Of a stretch of DNA of 64,000 nt, positions 14,308 through 23,066 are shown in pieces. The notes beneath the pieces are model-generated. The model saw only the letters and a list, made by a program, of their open reading frames with translations. It made no database searches and was not told the DNA's origin. Each line of letters begins with the position of its first letter. Positions within the stretch are counted from its first letter, which is position 1. Source of the stretch: Nocardia jejuensis NBRC 103114 (GTDB lineage Bacteria > Actinomycetota > Actinomycetes > Mycobacteriales > Mycobacteriaceae); NCBI RefSeq assembly GCF_001613145.1, contig NZ_BDBU01000025.1:124001-188000 (forward strand), given 5' to 3'. Position numbers and translations under genes: made by a program.

Positions 14308-16839
14308 GTGAATTCTCCCGTGAAATCCGCGATCGTCGTCGGAGCGGGCATCGGCGGTCTCACCGCCGCGGCGGCGCTGCGCCGAGCCGGCATCGAGGTG
14401 GTGCTGTGCGAACGGGGCCCCGAACTGCGCGCCGCCGGATTCGGCCTGTCGCTGCAGTCGAATGCGCTGAACGCGCTGCGCACCCTGGATCTGGGCATCG
14501 ACGAGCAACTGCTCCGGGTCGGTGGCCGGGCGCTGTCGGCCAGTTATCGCCGCCCCGACGGCTCGGTGATGCGCCGGGTCGAGGTCGCTCCGGCCGAGGC
14601 GCTGCTGGGCGCACCCGCCGTCGTGCTGGCCCGGCCCGATCTGCACGACGTCCTGCTGGCCGCCTGCGGCGCCGATCTGCGCGTCGAATCCGGCGCCGAG
14701 GTGCTCCGATTCACCGAGACCTCCGACCTGGTGCAGGTGGAACTGGCCGACGGGCGCACCCTGCGTGCCGACGTGCTGATCGGCGCGGACGGCATCAATT
14801 CCGCGATCCGCCGCCAACTGCACGGCGACGAGCCGCCGCGCCCCGGAGAGTTCGTGTGCTGGCTGGCATTGGCGCGCTTCGACCGCAGCTTCGTCGAGGT
14901 CGGCGAGTCCGTCCAATACTGGGGCACCGGAACGAGATTCGGCATCAGCGATCTCGGCGACGGCCGAATCTACTGGTGGGGCACCCAGACGACCACCGCC
15001 GAGCTGGCCTCGAACTGGCCGTACGGCAAGGACGATCTGCTGGCCCGGTTCGCGGAGTGGGCTCCGCCGCTCACCGAAATCATCTCCGGCACACCTGAAT
15101 CCGACATCCTGGCCCTCCCCGCCCAGGACCGCCCGGCACTGTCAGAATGGGGACGCGGCCGGGTCACCCTGCTCGGCGACGCCGCCCACCCGATGCTGCC
15201 CAGCCTCGGCCAAGGCGCGAACGCGGCCATCGAGGACGCGGTCGTCCTGGCGCACGCGCTGTCCACCCACGACGATGCCGAGACCGCGCTGCGCGTCTAC
15301 GAGCGGCGCCGAATTCCCCGCACCACCATGTTCGTCGACGAATCACGCAAGCTCGGCGAGCTCGAGCAGACCGTCGATCCCGACCGCGTCGCGGCGCGTG
15401 ACCGCTACATGTCCGGCGACACCGGCCACACCCGGAGCCTGGAACCGATGACGTGGCCGGGTTTCGACGAGCCGGGTTCGCCCGGCGTGCTGCCCCGCCC
15501 GCTGTCCCCGCTGGAACGCTGGCATTGGACCGTCGACCAGGTCGCACCGCTGCACCTGGTGTCCCGAGTGCGCGTGCAGGGGAATCTGACCGCCGATGCC
15601 GTGCGCTCCGGCCTCGCCGCGCTGGTCCGGCGGCATCCCGTGCTGCACGTACTCGTGCGCAGTGACGAGGGCCGCGACCCGTGGTTCGTACCGGCTGCCC
15701 CGCAACCGATCCCGCTGCGGGAGGTCACCTCCGGCGACTGGACCGCCGAGATCGACGCCGAACTGCGGGTGCGATTCGACCCGGCGGAGCACGCTCTCGA
15801 TCCGGCCACCGGACACGACCCCGCCTCGACCGCGGCGCCGCTGCTGCGTGCCACGCTCATCACCTCCGCGCCCGGCGTCCACGACCTGCTGCTGACCTCC
15901 ACGTACACGATCGCCGATGCGGTGACGATGGTGTCCTTCGCCCGGCAGGTACTCGAGTTCGCGGCCGCGGAGACGATCGGCTGGGTTCCGGAGATCCCGG
16001 CCCCGGCACCACCGGAAGCACTGCTGCCCAGGGAGTTTCAGGACCCCGACGGCAAGCGCGCGGCACTCGGCCGGGTGCGCGAGGCCGCCGAGCGCGACCA
16101 GGAACGCAACCCCCTGCGGCTGTCCACCGATGCCGAGGTGCCGCCGGAGCAGCGCACGAGCCGCGCGGTGCGGCGCGTGCTCGATGGCCCCGAATACCGG
16201 GCCCTGCTGGCGGCCTGCAAGGAACGTGCGGTCCTACCACAGAGCGTGGTGGCCGCCGCACTGGCCCGTGCCGCGGCCGCGGATACCGGTGTGCCGCACG
16301 CGCATTACCCCATCGGCGTCTCGGTGCAGTTCCGGCGGCATCTGGCCGAACCGTTGGATGACACGCGCACCGGGGCGTATCAGTCGATGATCGCGGTACC
16401 CACCCAGGCCGGGCCGCCGCTGTGGGAGGTCGCGTCCGGCTTCGAGACCGAGTACGACGTGCGCGTCGAGGAACGCCGGCACCTCGCCGGTCTGCTCGGC
16501 ATCGGCTATCTGATGCCCGAGACGCCCGCCCACGCGGACCGGATCATCGAACAGCTCGATGCCCGCGGTCCCGGGAACCTGTGCATGACGGTGCTGGACA
16601 CCGGCGACTTTCCGGCGCGCATCGGGCAGTGGGAAGTCTCCGGCATCGAATCCGTCTCCGGGATGTCGATCAGCGGTCTGGTCATGCTGACCGTCGGCAT
16701 CGGCGCCGACGAGTTGTCGCTGAACCTCGGGTATGTCGAGGGTCTACTGTCCGCGGATCGCGCGAACGCTCTGCTCGACGCGCTCGCCGGGACGGTGCGG
16801 GAGGCGGTATCGGCAACCGAAATCAGCGCGGTGCACTGA
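14308..16839 (+). CDS. FAD-dependent monooxygenase fused to a condensation/acyltransferase-fold domain
   Basis: An 843-residue fusion. The N-terminal half is a class A flavin monooxygenase: FAD motif GAGIGG at 12-17, the DG motif in VLIGADGINS, and GDAAHPMLP near 290 followed by GQGAN. From about residue 398 (LSPLERWHW) begins a CoA-dependent acyltransferase/NRPS condensation fold, with RRHPVLHVLV and a PapA-like C-terminal half. Where HHxxxDG should be it reads T532-Y533-T-I-A-D537-A538, so the catalytic His is missing. Start GTG 14308 has AAGGAG at 14297-14302; the alternative ATG 14269 overlaps the NRPS stop. It is coupled to the NRPS and probably oxidises its product or a carrier-bound intermediate (inference); the second domain may dock or bind rather than catalyse. 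Confidence 0.85.
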   Translation: MNSPVKSAIVVGAGIGGLTAAAALRRAGIEVVLCERGPELRAAGFGLSLQSNALNALRTLDLGIDEQLLRVGGRALSASYRRPDGSVMRRVEVAPAEALLGAPAVVLARPDLHDVLLAACGADLRVESGAEVLRFTETSDLVQVELADGRTLRADVLIGADGINSAIRRQLHGDEPPRPGEFVCWLALARFDRSFVEVGESVQYWGTGTRFGISDLGDGRIYWWGTQTTTAELASNWPYGKDDLLARFAEWAPPLTEIISGTPESDILALPAQDRPALSEWGRGRVTLLGDAAHPMLPSLGQGANAAIEDAVVLAHALSTHDDAETALRVYERRRIPRTTMFVDESRKLGELEQTVDPDRVAARDRYMSGDTGHTRSLEPMTWPGFDEPGSPGVLPRPLSPLERWHWTVDQVAPLHLVSRVRVQGNLTADAVRSGLAALVRRHPVLHVLVRSDEGRDPWFVPAAPQPIPLREVTSGDWTAEIDAELRVRFDPAEHALDPATGHDPASTAAPLLRATLITSAPGVHDLLLTSTYTIADAVTMVSFARQVLEFAAAETIGWVPEIPAPAPPEALLPREFQDPDGKRAALGRVREAAERDQERNPLRLSTDAEVPPEQRTSRAVRRVLDGPEYRALLAACKERAVLPQSVVAAALARAAAADTGVPHAHYPIGVSVQFRRHLAEPLDDTRTGAYQSMIAVPTQAGPPLWEVASGFETEYDVRVEERRHLAGLLGIGYLMPETPAHADRIIEQLDARGPGNLCMTVLDTGDFPARIGQWEVSGIESVSGMSISGLVMLTVGIGADELSLNLGYVEGLLSADRANALLDALAGTVREAVSATEISAVH

Positions 16840-16875
16840 CATTCGACGCGGATCGGCGCATCGGTGAGGCGGGCG

Positions 16876-17478
16876 TCATCCGATGCCCGCCAGCGGATCC
16901 CACGCGGACATGGCGGCGCCCACGATCGCGTCCAGGTCGGTTCGGGTCGCGCCGTCGTGAGCCTGGATCGACATGCCCTGCTGGATCGTGGTGTAGAACG
17001 CCGCCATCGCTTCGACCGTCGCCGTGCCGGGCAGATCGCCCTCGGAGACGGCTCGTCGCAGCCGGGCGGCGATCGCGTCCTGGATCCCGCGGCGAAGGTC
17101 CGCGAGGTAGACCTGGACGTCCGGTCCGATCGCCGTCCGCGCGGCCATGACGACCATGCAGCCGGGCGGCGTCGCGGGATCGGCGTAGAAATCCGCACTC
17201 GTGGAGAGCATTCCGTGTACCGCTGCGCGAGCCTCGGCCGCGTCCTGCAGCGCCCGTCGCGCCGGGATGCCCGCGATCGAGTCGTAGAGCCGAACGGACT
17301 CGCGGAAGAGCTGCTCCTTGGAACCGAAGCAGGCGTAAATGCTCGGCGAGGCGATCCCCATCGCGCTGGTGAGGTCGGTCATCGACGTTCCCTCGTAGCC
17401 CTTGCTCCAGAACGCGAGCATCGCCTGCCGCAGCACCGCGTCACGGTCGAAACCGCGCGGGCGGCCACGCTCTCCCAC
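16876..17478 (-). CDS. TetR-family transcriptional repressor
   Basis: A 200-residue TetR protein. The N-terminal helix-turn-helix (about 10-55) includes GTSMTDLTSAMGIASPSIYA and FGSKEQLFRE; the C-terminal part resembles the TetR_C domain of AcrR/YxaF-like proteins. It is divergent from the MFS exporter with 126 bp between starts, the classical layout for a ligand-sensing exporter repressor. It may sense the NRPS product. Confidence 0.9.
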   Translation of the reverse strand: MGERGRPRGFDRDAVLRQAMLAFWSKGYEGTSMTDLTSAMGIASPSIYACFGSKEQLFRESVRLYDSIAGIPARRALQDAAEARAAVHGMLSTSADFYADPATPPGCMVVMAARTAIGPDVQVYLADLRRGIQDAIAARLRRAVSEGDLPGTATVEAMAAFYTTIQQGMSIQAHDGATRTDLDAIVGAAMSAWDPLAGIG

Positions 17479-17512
17479 TTCGCACCAGCCTTTCCCGACC
17501 CCGGATGAATTC

Positions 17513-17588
17513 TGTGTCGTTCATTAAAGATAACCCTTGACGCGGCTTCCGGAGCACTGCTACCTATTTTTGTGTCGATCAACAAAGA
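17513..17588 (+). promoter_or_regulatory. TetR/MFS divergent control region with an 18-bp direct repeat
   Basis: TGTGTCGTTCATTAAAGA (17513-17530) and TGTGTCGATCAACAAAGA (17571-17588) match at 15 of 18 positions and are 58 bp apart. Between them lies a possible -35 TTGACG (17537-17542) with a weak TACCTAT -10 region at 17561-17567. The repeats therefore flank the exporter promoter and are the best operator candidates for the divergent TetR protein. Confidence 0.45.
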
Positions 17589-17604
17589 AATCGAGGACGG
17601 GGAC

Positions 17605-19074
17605 ATGACGACCGAACGCAACCCATGGGGGGCACTGGGCGCGCTGTGCGTCGGCTACTTCATGATCCTGTTGGACATGACGATCGTGGCGGTGGCGAAC
17701 CCCGCGATCATGAGCGGCCTCGACACCGACCTGCCCAAGGTGATCTGGGTGACCAGCGCGTACCTGCTCACCTTCGCGGTGCCGCTGCTCATCACCGGCC
17801 GCCTCGGCGACCGGTTCGGACCGAAGTACCTCTACCTGGGCGGACTGGCGATCTTCACGGGGGCGTCGCTGTGGTGCGGCCTGGCCGGCAGCATCGGATC
17901 GCTGATCGCCGCCCGAGCGGTGCAGGGCCTGGGCGCGGCGTTGATGGCGCCGCAGACGATGGCGGTGATCGGGCGAATCTTCCCGTGGGACAAGCGCGGC
18001 GCGGCCATGGGCGTCTGGGGCGGCGTCGCGGGTATCGCGACGTTGGTCGGCCCGATCTTCGGCGGCGTGCTCATCGACAGCGGCGGCTGGCAATGGATCT
18101 TCTACGTCAACGTCCCGATCGGTCTGATCGCGTTCGCGCTGGGGGTGTGGCTGGTTCCTGCGCTGCCGACCAGCTCCCATCGCTTCGACATTCCCGGAAT
18201 GGTCGTCGTCGCAATCGGCATGTCGGCGTTGGTGTTCGGCATCCAGGAGGGCAACAGCTACCACTGGGCGGGCTGGATCTGGGCCCTGATCATCGGCGGT
18301 CTGGTGGTACTCGCGCTGTTCCTCGCGTATCAGGGGCGGGTGAAGGATGAACCGCTGGTGCCGCTCGGGCTCTTCCGGAACCGCAACTTCTCGCTCGGCA
18401 ATGTGGCGACCGGGGCGCTCGGCGCGGCGATGACGGCCCAGATGGTCCCGTCGTACTTCTACCTGCAGGCCGTGCGCGACCTCTCGCCGACCGAGGCGGC
18501 GCTGGTGTTCGCCCCGATGGCGGTCGTGTCCGCGGTGCTGTCGCCGTTCGTCGGCAAGCTCTCGGACCGGGTGCCGCCGCGCTACGTGCTGACCTTCGGT
18601 TTCACCCTGTTCACCGCGGCCGTGCTGTGGTTCGTCGCACTCGCCACCCCCGACGGGTCCATCCCGCTGATGCTGGTGATGTCGGCGCTCTGCGGAATCG
18701 GCAGCTCCTGCATCTGGGCGCCGCTCCCGGCGACCGCGCTGCGCAGCCTGCCACTGCCGCAGATGGGGGCGGCCTCGGGCATCTACAACACCACTCGCCA
18801 GGTCGGGTCCGTGCTCGGCAGCGCGGGCATCGGAGCCCTGCTGGCCGCGCGAATGACAGCGCACGGGCTGCCCACCTCGGCCGGCGAGGCCGGGCCCCTT
18901 CCCGACTCGGTCAAGGCGCCGTACTCCTCCGCCCTGACCGACTCGCTGTACCTGACAGTGCTCCTGCTGATCGTCTGCGCGGTCGCCGCGGTGTTCTTCA
19001 CGACGCCCGAGGCTGCCGCCGCACCGCCCGCAGCGGCAAAGAACACCACACCGGATCTGGCCGATCAGCACTAG
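17605..19074 (+). CDS. MFS exporter, DHA2 (EmrB/QacA) family
   Basis: A 489-residue, 14-helix drug:H+ antiporter. It opens with GALCVGYFMILLDMTIVAVA, carries motif A as GRLGDRFGPKYLY, the motif-C-like GPIFGGVLIDSGGWQWIF, and ends in an Ala/Pro-rich tail. Start ATG 17605 follows GAGGACGGGG; an in-frame GTG at 17572 would run through the putative operator. The divergent TetR gene and the upstream NRPS genes suggest export of, or resistance to, the locus product. Confidence 0.9.
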   Translation: MTTERNPWGALGALCVGYFMILLDMTIVAVANPAIMSGLDTDLPKVIWVTSAYLLTFAVPLLITGRLGDRFGPKYLYLGGLAIFTGASLWCGLAGSIGSLIAARAVQGLGAALMAPQTMAVIGRIFPWDKRGAAMGVWGGVAGIATLVGPIFGGVLIDSGGWQWIFYVNVPIGLIAFALGVWLVPALPTSSHRFDIPGMVVVAIGMSALVFGIQEGNSYHWAGWIWALIIGGLVVLALFLAYQGRVKDEPLVPLGLFRNRNFSLGNVATGALGAAMTAQMVPSYFYLQAVRDLSPTEAALVFAPMAVVSAVLSPFVGKLSDRVPPRYVLTFGFTLFTAAVLWFVALATPDGSIPLMLVMSALCGIGSSCIWAPLPATALRSLPLPQMGAASGIYNTTRQVGSVLGSAGIGALLAARMTAHGLPTSAGEAGPLPDSVKAPYSSALTDSLYLTVLLLIVCAVAAVFFTTPEAAAAPPAAAKNTTPDLADQH

Positions 19075-19347
19075 CCCACTTGACACCTCGGCATCGGGTT
19101 GGCTACTCCCACAACGATTCCCATCGAAGCGCCGTAACCGGTGGTGACTGCGAGATAAGCGCACCTCACGAAATATTATGGCGGGTAACATTTTTCGCCC
19201 GTCGGCAACCCTTGCGCGACCTGCGATGCCCACAGTTGCAGGGGCAGCACCACCCAACCGTTTAGCATGCGTCATGGTATTTTCGGATTATTGACACAAT
19301 CTGCCAGATGCGACGGACGCGGTCCGTCGCATCGCATCGGCGGGGGC

Positions 19348-19710
19348 ATGAGCGTGGGGATGTCGAAGATGGATGACGCAGTGCGGCAACCCTCGGTGGC
19401 CGCGATCGACCACGACCATCAGGTGGTGGCCGAGTACTGGAAAGACGAGATCGGCCGGGTGAAAAACCTGTCCGAACGCGAGCTCGACGTGTTCCTCATG
19501 CTGGGCACCGGCAAGTCCAACCGGACCATGGCACAACAGTTCAACATCGCCGAGCGAACCGTCAAAGCCCATGTCACCCAGATCTTGTCGAAGCTCGACG
19601 TGGAATCGAGGCTGCAGGCCGGACTCGTCTCGTACGCATTCCAACTGCTCCCCGAAAACGCCACACCCCACCCCGAACCGAACCCCCTGGTTCAAAGCAA
19701 GTCCGCCTGA
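19348..19710 (+). CDS. Small LuxR-type helix-turn-helix regulator
   Basis: About 120 residues, essentially a lone LuxR DNA-binding domain: LSERELDVFLMLGTGKSNRT then AERTVKAHVTQILSKLDV and SRLQAGLVSYAF. There is no receiver or sensor domain, only about 45 residues before the HTH. Start ATG 19348 follows GGCGGGGGC; an in-frame ATG at 19267 is possible. It sits downstream of the exporter and may be the last regulator of the natural-product locus. Confidence 0.8.
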   Translation: MSVGMSKMDDAVRQPSVAAIDHDHQVVAEYWKDEIGRVKNLSERELDVFLMLGTGKSNRTMAQQFNIAERTVKAHVTQILSKLDVESRLQAGLVSYAFQLLPENATPHPEPNPLVQSKSA

Positions 19711-19993
19711 CACCCGGCGACCACCAGCGGACGACGAGCGACCGCCAACTGATAGCGGACGTTCCTGCGCCGCAGCACCTCTGGTGGTCGGCAGCCCGCT
19801 CCCCGCCATCTTGTCGAACTGTAGGCGCAGATGATCTCCTCTACCGCAGGGCATTTGAAGACTTCAGCTCTCGGAAATCTCCAACCCTGGCGCCCCATAT
19901 GACCGGAGTCTTGCGCGAATACCTGGCTGGGTGAGGTTTGTGCTCGTACGGCTCGCAATCAAGGCGCCCGGAAGAGCTGGTCTGGCAGGGAAG
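19711..19993. other. Intergenic, no gene seen
   Basis: No convincing coding sequence or clear hairpin between the LuxR gene and the tRNA. Confidence 0.5.
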
Positions 19994-20067
19994 TGGGGCG
20001 GGTGGGGCTCGAACCCACGACCAATGGATTATGAGTCCACGGCTCTAACCGACTGAGCTACCGCCCC
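19994..20067 (-). tRNA. tRNA with CAU anticodon (elongator Met or Ile2)
   Basis: On the minus strand a 74-nt cloverleaf: acceptor GGGGCGG pairs fully with CCGCCCC, discriminator A, D arm AGCTCAGTCGGTTAGAGC, anticodon loop CTCATAA within GGACTCATAATCC, and T arm GTGGGTTCGAGCCCCAC. CAU can be elongator Met or lysidine-modified Ile2; sequence alone does not decide. Confidence 0.92.
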
Positions 20068-20193
20068 GAACCGCTGGAAGTACCCCGCGGGCCTCGCGAT
20101 GCTACCGCTTCGGGGTAGCGGTTGCCTATTCGGACCCCGGCATGTCCGGGACGCCCTGCCCGTGAGTGTGGCCGGGGCAGGGCGCGGACACGA

Positions 20194-20571
20194 TTACTGC
20201 GCGAAGCGGTCGGCGATCTTGTTCAGCTCGAGCTGGTAGTAGAGGATGCCGAGGCCGAAGACGAAGTTGAGGAGGAAGCCGTAGAGGGGGTTGCAGGTGC
20301 CTTCGAGGCCTGCGCTTTCCTGGGATTCCTTGATGCGGGTTCCGGTGCGCCAGAAGCTGATGATGGCGGCGATGCCGGTCCAGGACAGGAAGATCATGAC
20401 CAGGAGCGGGCCGGCGACGGGGGCTTCGGGGTCGCGGCGGAGCTCGGCCATCTCCTTGTGGATCTTGTAGTACCAGACCAGGAAGTAGATGCCGAGGGTG
20501 ATGAGGGGCCAAACCAACCACACCAGAACGGGATTGCGCTGTTTGATCGGGACGGCGAGAGCTGTGTTCAT
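20194..20571 (-). CDS. DUF4234-type small membrane protein
   Basis: About 125 residues. The start KQRNPVLVWLVWPLITLGIYFLVWYYKIHKE is the DUF4234 signature (proline/tryptophan-rich first helix then a WYYKIN-like motif). Two further hydrophobic segments follow (LLVMIFLSWTGIAAIISF, NFVFGLGILYYQ). Function unknown. ATG 20571 is chosen; the open frame extends upstream without homology-like sequence. Confidence 0.8.
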   Translation of the reverse strand: MNTALAVPIKQRNPVLVWLVWPLITLGIYFLVWYYKIHKEMAELRRDPEAPVAGPLLVMIFLSWTGIAAIISFWRTGTRIKESQESAGLEGTCNPLYGFLLNFVFGLGILYYQLELNKIADRFAQ

Positions 20572-20781
20572 ATCTTCGATCCTGTAGTCATCGGGTGTTT
20601 CTCGAACCGCCGGCAGGACGGGGCGGCAAGACCGTATCCACGGCTCCGTGACCAGATCGTTGAACTCCCCCCGACCCGTTAACCCCCACCGGGCAGGGTA
20701 AATATAGGGCAAATCGGGCGGCGGCGCGCGGAATGAGGCGTCGCGCATAGGCTTACGGCGACCACGAGTGCAGGAGGAACC

Positions 20782-21210
20782 ATGGCGGGACTGTTCGTGA
20801 ACGTGCTACGCGGGCATCAGTGGATCTACGAGAACAGCAGGGGGGTCGTCGGGCACCGGCTTCTGTTCGGGAATCCGACGCTGCTGCTGCGCACCGTGGG
20901 GCGCAAGTCCGGCAAGGATCGAACCTCGGCGCTGACCTACGCGACCGATGGCAAGGACTTCCTGGTGACCGCGTCCAACGGCGGCTCCTCGCGCCCGCCG
21001 GGCTGGCTGGCCAACCTCAAGGCCTCGCCCGAGATCGAGATCCAGGTCGGGACGAAGAAGATCCCGGTCACCGCCCACGCCACCTACCCGGACGATCCGG
21101 ACTACGCGCGGCGGTTCGCGCTGGTCGACAAGGTCAACTCGGGGCGGTACGCCGAGTACCAGAAGAAGACATCGCGGCAGATCGCCGTCGTAGTGCTCAG
21201 CCCCAGGTAG
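20782..21210 (+). CDS. Deazaflavin (F420)-dependent nitroreductase/oxidoreductase, Ddn-like
   Basis: A 142-residue split-barrel protein of the Ddn/DUF385 family. LLLRTVGRKSGKDRTSALTY is the F420-binding signature (TxGRKSGxxR) and PPGWLANLKASPEIEIQVG is the second family motif. Family members use reduced F420 from mycobacteria and nocardiae to reduce quinones or nitro compounds at the membrane. RBS AGGAGG lies before ATG 20782. Monocistronic. Confidence 0.88.
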   Translation: MAGLFVNVLRGHQWIYENSRGVVGHRLLFGNPTLLLRTVGRKSGKDRTSALTYATDGKDFLVTASNGGSSRPPGWLANLKASPEIEIQVGTKKIPVTAHATYPDDPDYARRFALVDKVNSGRYAEYQKKTSRQIAVVVLSPR

Positions 21211-21244
21211 CAGGCCCGGCGGGCGCACGCGGGGGCACGTGAAG

Positions 21245-21275
21245 TTGGACAGCTGAGCTAAGGCTCGGCTATTCT
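21245..21275 (+). promoter_or_regulatory. Putative terC promoter
   Basis: TTGGAC (21245-21250) and TATTCT (21270-21275) with a 19-bp spacer. Transcription would begin close to the 5' edge of the riboswitch described next. Confidence 0.35.
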
Positions 21276-21283
21276 GTGTCACA

Positions 21284-21393
21284 GAGGGGAGTACTTCCCA
21301 AGATTATTCCGGTCAGTACGGGTCGCGCCGCCGCGGCCCCCGGATGATCGCCCACGCTGTGGCCGTTCGGCACCCTGGGTGAAGGAGACCTCG
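21284..21393 (+). ncRNA. Probable yybP-ykoY (manganese) riboswitch
   Basis: The leader carries the hallmark 5' segment AGGGGAGTA (21285-21293), the internal GGTCAGTACG block (21311-21320) and the closing GGGTGAAGGAGACCTC (21378-21393), in the order found in the yybP-ykoY family. That family senses Mn2+ and very often precedes terC-like genes, as it does here. The translation start lies about 30 bases after it, so control of RBS access is likely. Confidence 0.72.
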
Positions 21394-21423
21394 AGCTGGT
21401 AACCCATGCCCGAGGAGGTCCCG

Positions 21424-22449
21424 TTGAGTCCTACCCTTTCCGTACTCGCGAATTCCACCGTCATCGAGTCCGTCGGCACGCCCTGGCTGTGGGCGGGAAC
21501 GATCGGCGTCGTCCTGATCCTGCTGGTGCTGGACTTCGCGCTCACCCGTCGCCCGCACGAGGTCTCCATGCGGGAGGCGATCGGGTGGTCCGTCTTCTAC
21601 ATCGCCCTGCCGGTCGCGTTCGGTTTCTTCCTGTGGGCGAACAAGGGCGGCACACCGGCCGTCGAGTTCTTCACCGGCTATCTTCTGGAGAAGTCGCTCT
21701 CGGTCGACAACCTGTTCGTGTTCATGCTGCTGCTGTCCGCGTTCGCGGTGCCGAAGGTGCTGGCCCAGCGGGTGCTGCTGTTCGGTATCGCGGGCGCGCT
21801 GGTGCTGCGCGGCATCTTCATCGCCCTCGGCGCGGCCGCGCTGGCCACGCTGGACTGGGCCTTCCTGCTGTTCGGCGTGATCCTGCTGATCACCGCCGTG
21901 AAGCTGCTGGCCGACGCGGCCGGCGGTCACGATCAGGAAGTCGACATCTCGTCGATGAAGTCGGTGCGGCTACTGCGCCGATTCTGGCCGGTCACCGACG
22001 ACTATCAGGGCACCAAGCTCACCGTCCGCCAGGCCGGACGCCGCGCGCTGACCCCGCTCGCGCTGGTGGTGGCCGCGGTCATCGCCACCGACCTGGTGTT
22101 CGCCGTCGACTCGGTCCCCGCGGTGTACGGGGTCACCGGTGACCCGTTCCTGGTGTTCGCGACCAACGCGTTCGCGCTACTCGGTTTGCGCGCACTGTAT
22201 TTCGTGCTGCACGCCGCGCTGTCGCGATTGGTGCATCTGGCTTACGGCTTGGCCGCGATCCTCGCCTTTATCGGCGTGAAGCTGGTTCTGCACTGGGCAC
22301 ACGGCATCTGGAGCGGCGTACCGCAGATCCCCACCGTCACATCGCTGGTGGTGATCGTGCTGGTGCTGGCCACGGTGACGCTCACCAGCCTGCGGGCCAC
22401 CCGCGGTCGGACACAGCCGGACGACGACACGGATGCCCCGGTCGCCTGA
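21424..22449 (+). CDS. TerC-family integral membrane protein
   Basis: About 341 residues. Seven or more helices and the TerC hallmarks EKSLSVDNLFVF (about 84-95) and ATDLVFAVDSVPAV, each with an acidic pair in a helix. TerC proteins (Alx, MntP-like exporters) act in manganese or other metal export and metal loading at the membrane. TTG 21424 is chosen because GAGGAGG lies five bases upstream; ATG 21406 lies before that RBS. The upstream yybP-ykoY element predicts induction by manganese. Confidence 0.92.
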   Translation: MSPTLSVLANSTVIESVGTPWLWAGTIGVVLILLVLDFALTRRPHEVSMREAIGWSVFYIALPVAFGFFLWANKGGTPAVEFFTGYLLEKSLSVDNLFVFMLLLSAFAVPKVLAQRVLLFGIAGALVLRGIFIALGAAALATLDWAFLLFGVILLITAVKLLADAAGGHDQEVDISSMKSVRLLRRFWPVTDDYQGTKLTVRQAGRRALTPLALVVAAVIATDLVFAVDSVPAVYGVTGDPFLVFATNAFALLGLRALYFVLHAALSRLVHLAYGLAAILAFIGVKLVLHWAHGIWSGVPQIPTVTSLVVIVLVLATVTLTSLRATRGRTQPDDDTDAPVA

Positions 22450-22467
22450 CCCGGACAGCACCAGACC

Positions 22468-22505
22468 GATTCGGCCCGAACCGCATCGACGGTTCGGGCC
22501 GATTC
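22468..22505. terminator. Strong bidirectional hairpin between convergent genes
   Basis: A 16-bp inverted repeat with one mismatch (22468-22483 against 22490-22505) and a 6-nt loop CATCGA. It lies between the ends of terC and the convergent gene. No U-tract, as is common in high-GC actinobacteria. Confidence 0.7.
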
Positions 22506-23001
22506 ACTGCCGAAAACGCGAGTCGAGCGTGTATCGGGCGAAGTCACGCACCGGCTCGTTGGCCTCGACAGCCCTGCGGGCGTGGCCGGGCACCGAGGGG
22601 ATCACCGGTTCGCCGAGCCGGAAGAGCCGGGTGCGGTAGTCGAGCTCGAATCGACTCTCGCGCCCGCTCGTCCAGCGTTCGGCGAAGGCCAGGACATGGT
22701 CCTCGACGCCTTCGACATCGGGTACCGGTACGCCGGTCTCGGCGAAGACATCGGCCACCGCTTCGACGGCGCTGTCGGGCAGCTCGCTGAGCATGACACC
22801 GTGCGATTCGGTCCAGGAGGCCGCGCCGATCACGCACGCGCCCTCGTGCACGGAGACGAACCGGCCCGGATACACCGAGACGCCGCTGACCATATTGTCG
22901 AGAATCGTCAGAAGAACGGTATGCCGCAACGGATCACGGCCCAGGAATTCCGCGGTGAGCTTCTGATACTCGACCGCGTCGCTGGTGACCTCGAGTCGCA
23001 T
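22504..23001 (-). CDS. N-terminal part of a two-domain GNAT-type protein, probably truncated
   Basis: A 165-residue product. The opening EFLGRDPLRHTVLLTILDNM and the HGVMLSELPDSAVEAVADVF region match the N-terminal domain of actinobacterial proteins that normally continue, after a RLGEPVIPSVPGHARRA-like linker, into a full GNAT acetyltransferase domain. Here the protein stops about 30 residues after that linker, in the terminator hairpin. The catalytic half is thus absent. It may be a relic or a stand-alone regulatory domain. ATG 23001 chosen over the upstream GTG 23040. Confidence 0.6.
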   Translation of the reverse strand: MRLEVTSDAVEYQKLTAEFLGRDPLRHTVLLTILDNMVSGVSVYPGRFVSVHEGACVIGAASWTESHGVMLSELPDSAVEAVADVFAETGVPVPDVEGVEDHVLAFAERWTSGRESRFELDYRTRLFRLGEPVIPSVPGHARRAVEANEPVRDFARYTLDSRFRQ

Positions 23002-23066
23002 ACCGCTCGACGATAGGGGGTGAATCGGGGGCATGACCATCGGTTTATCGCGACGTACGGTGAATC

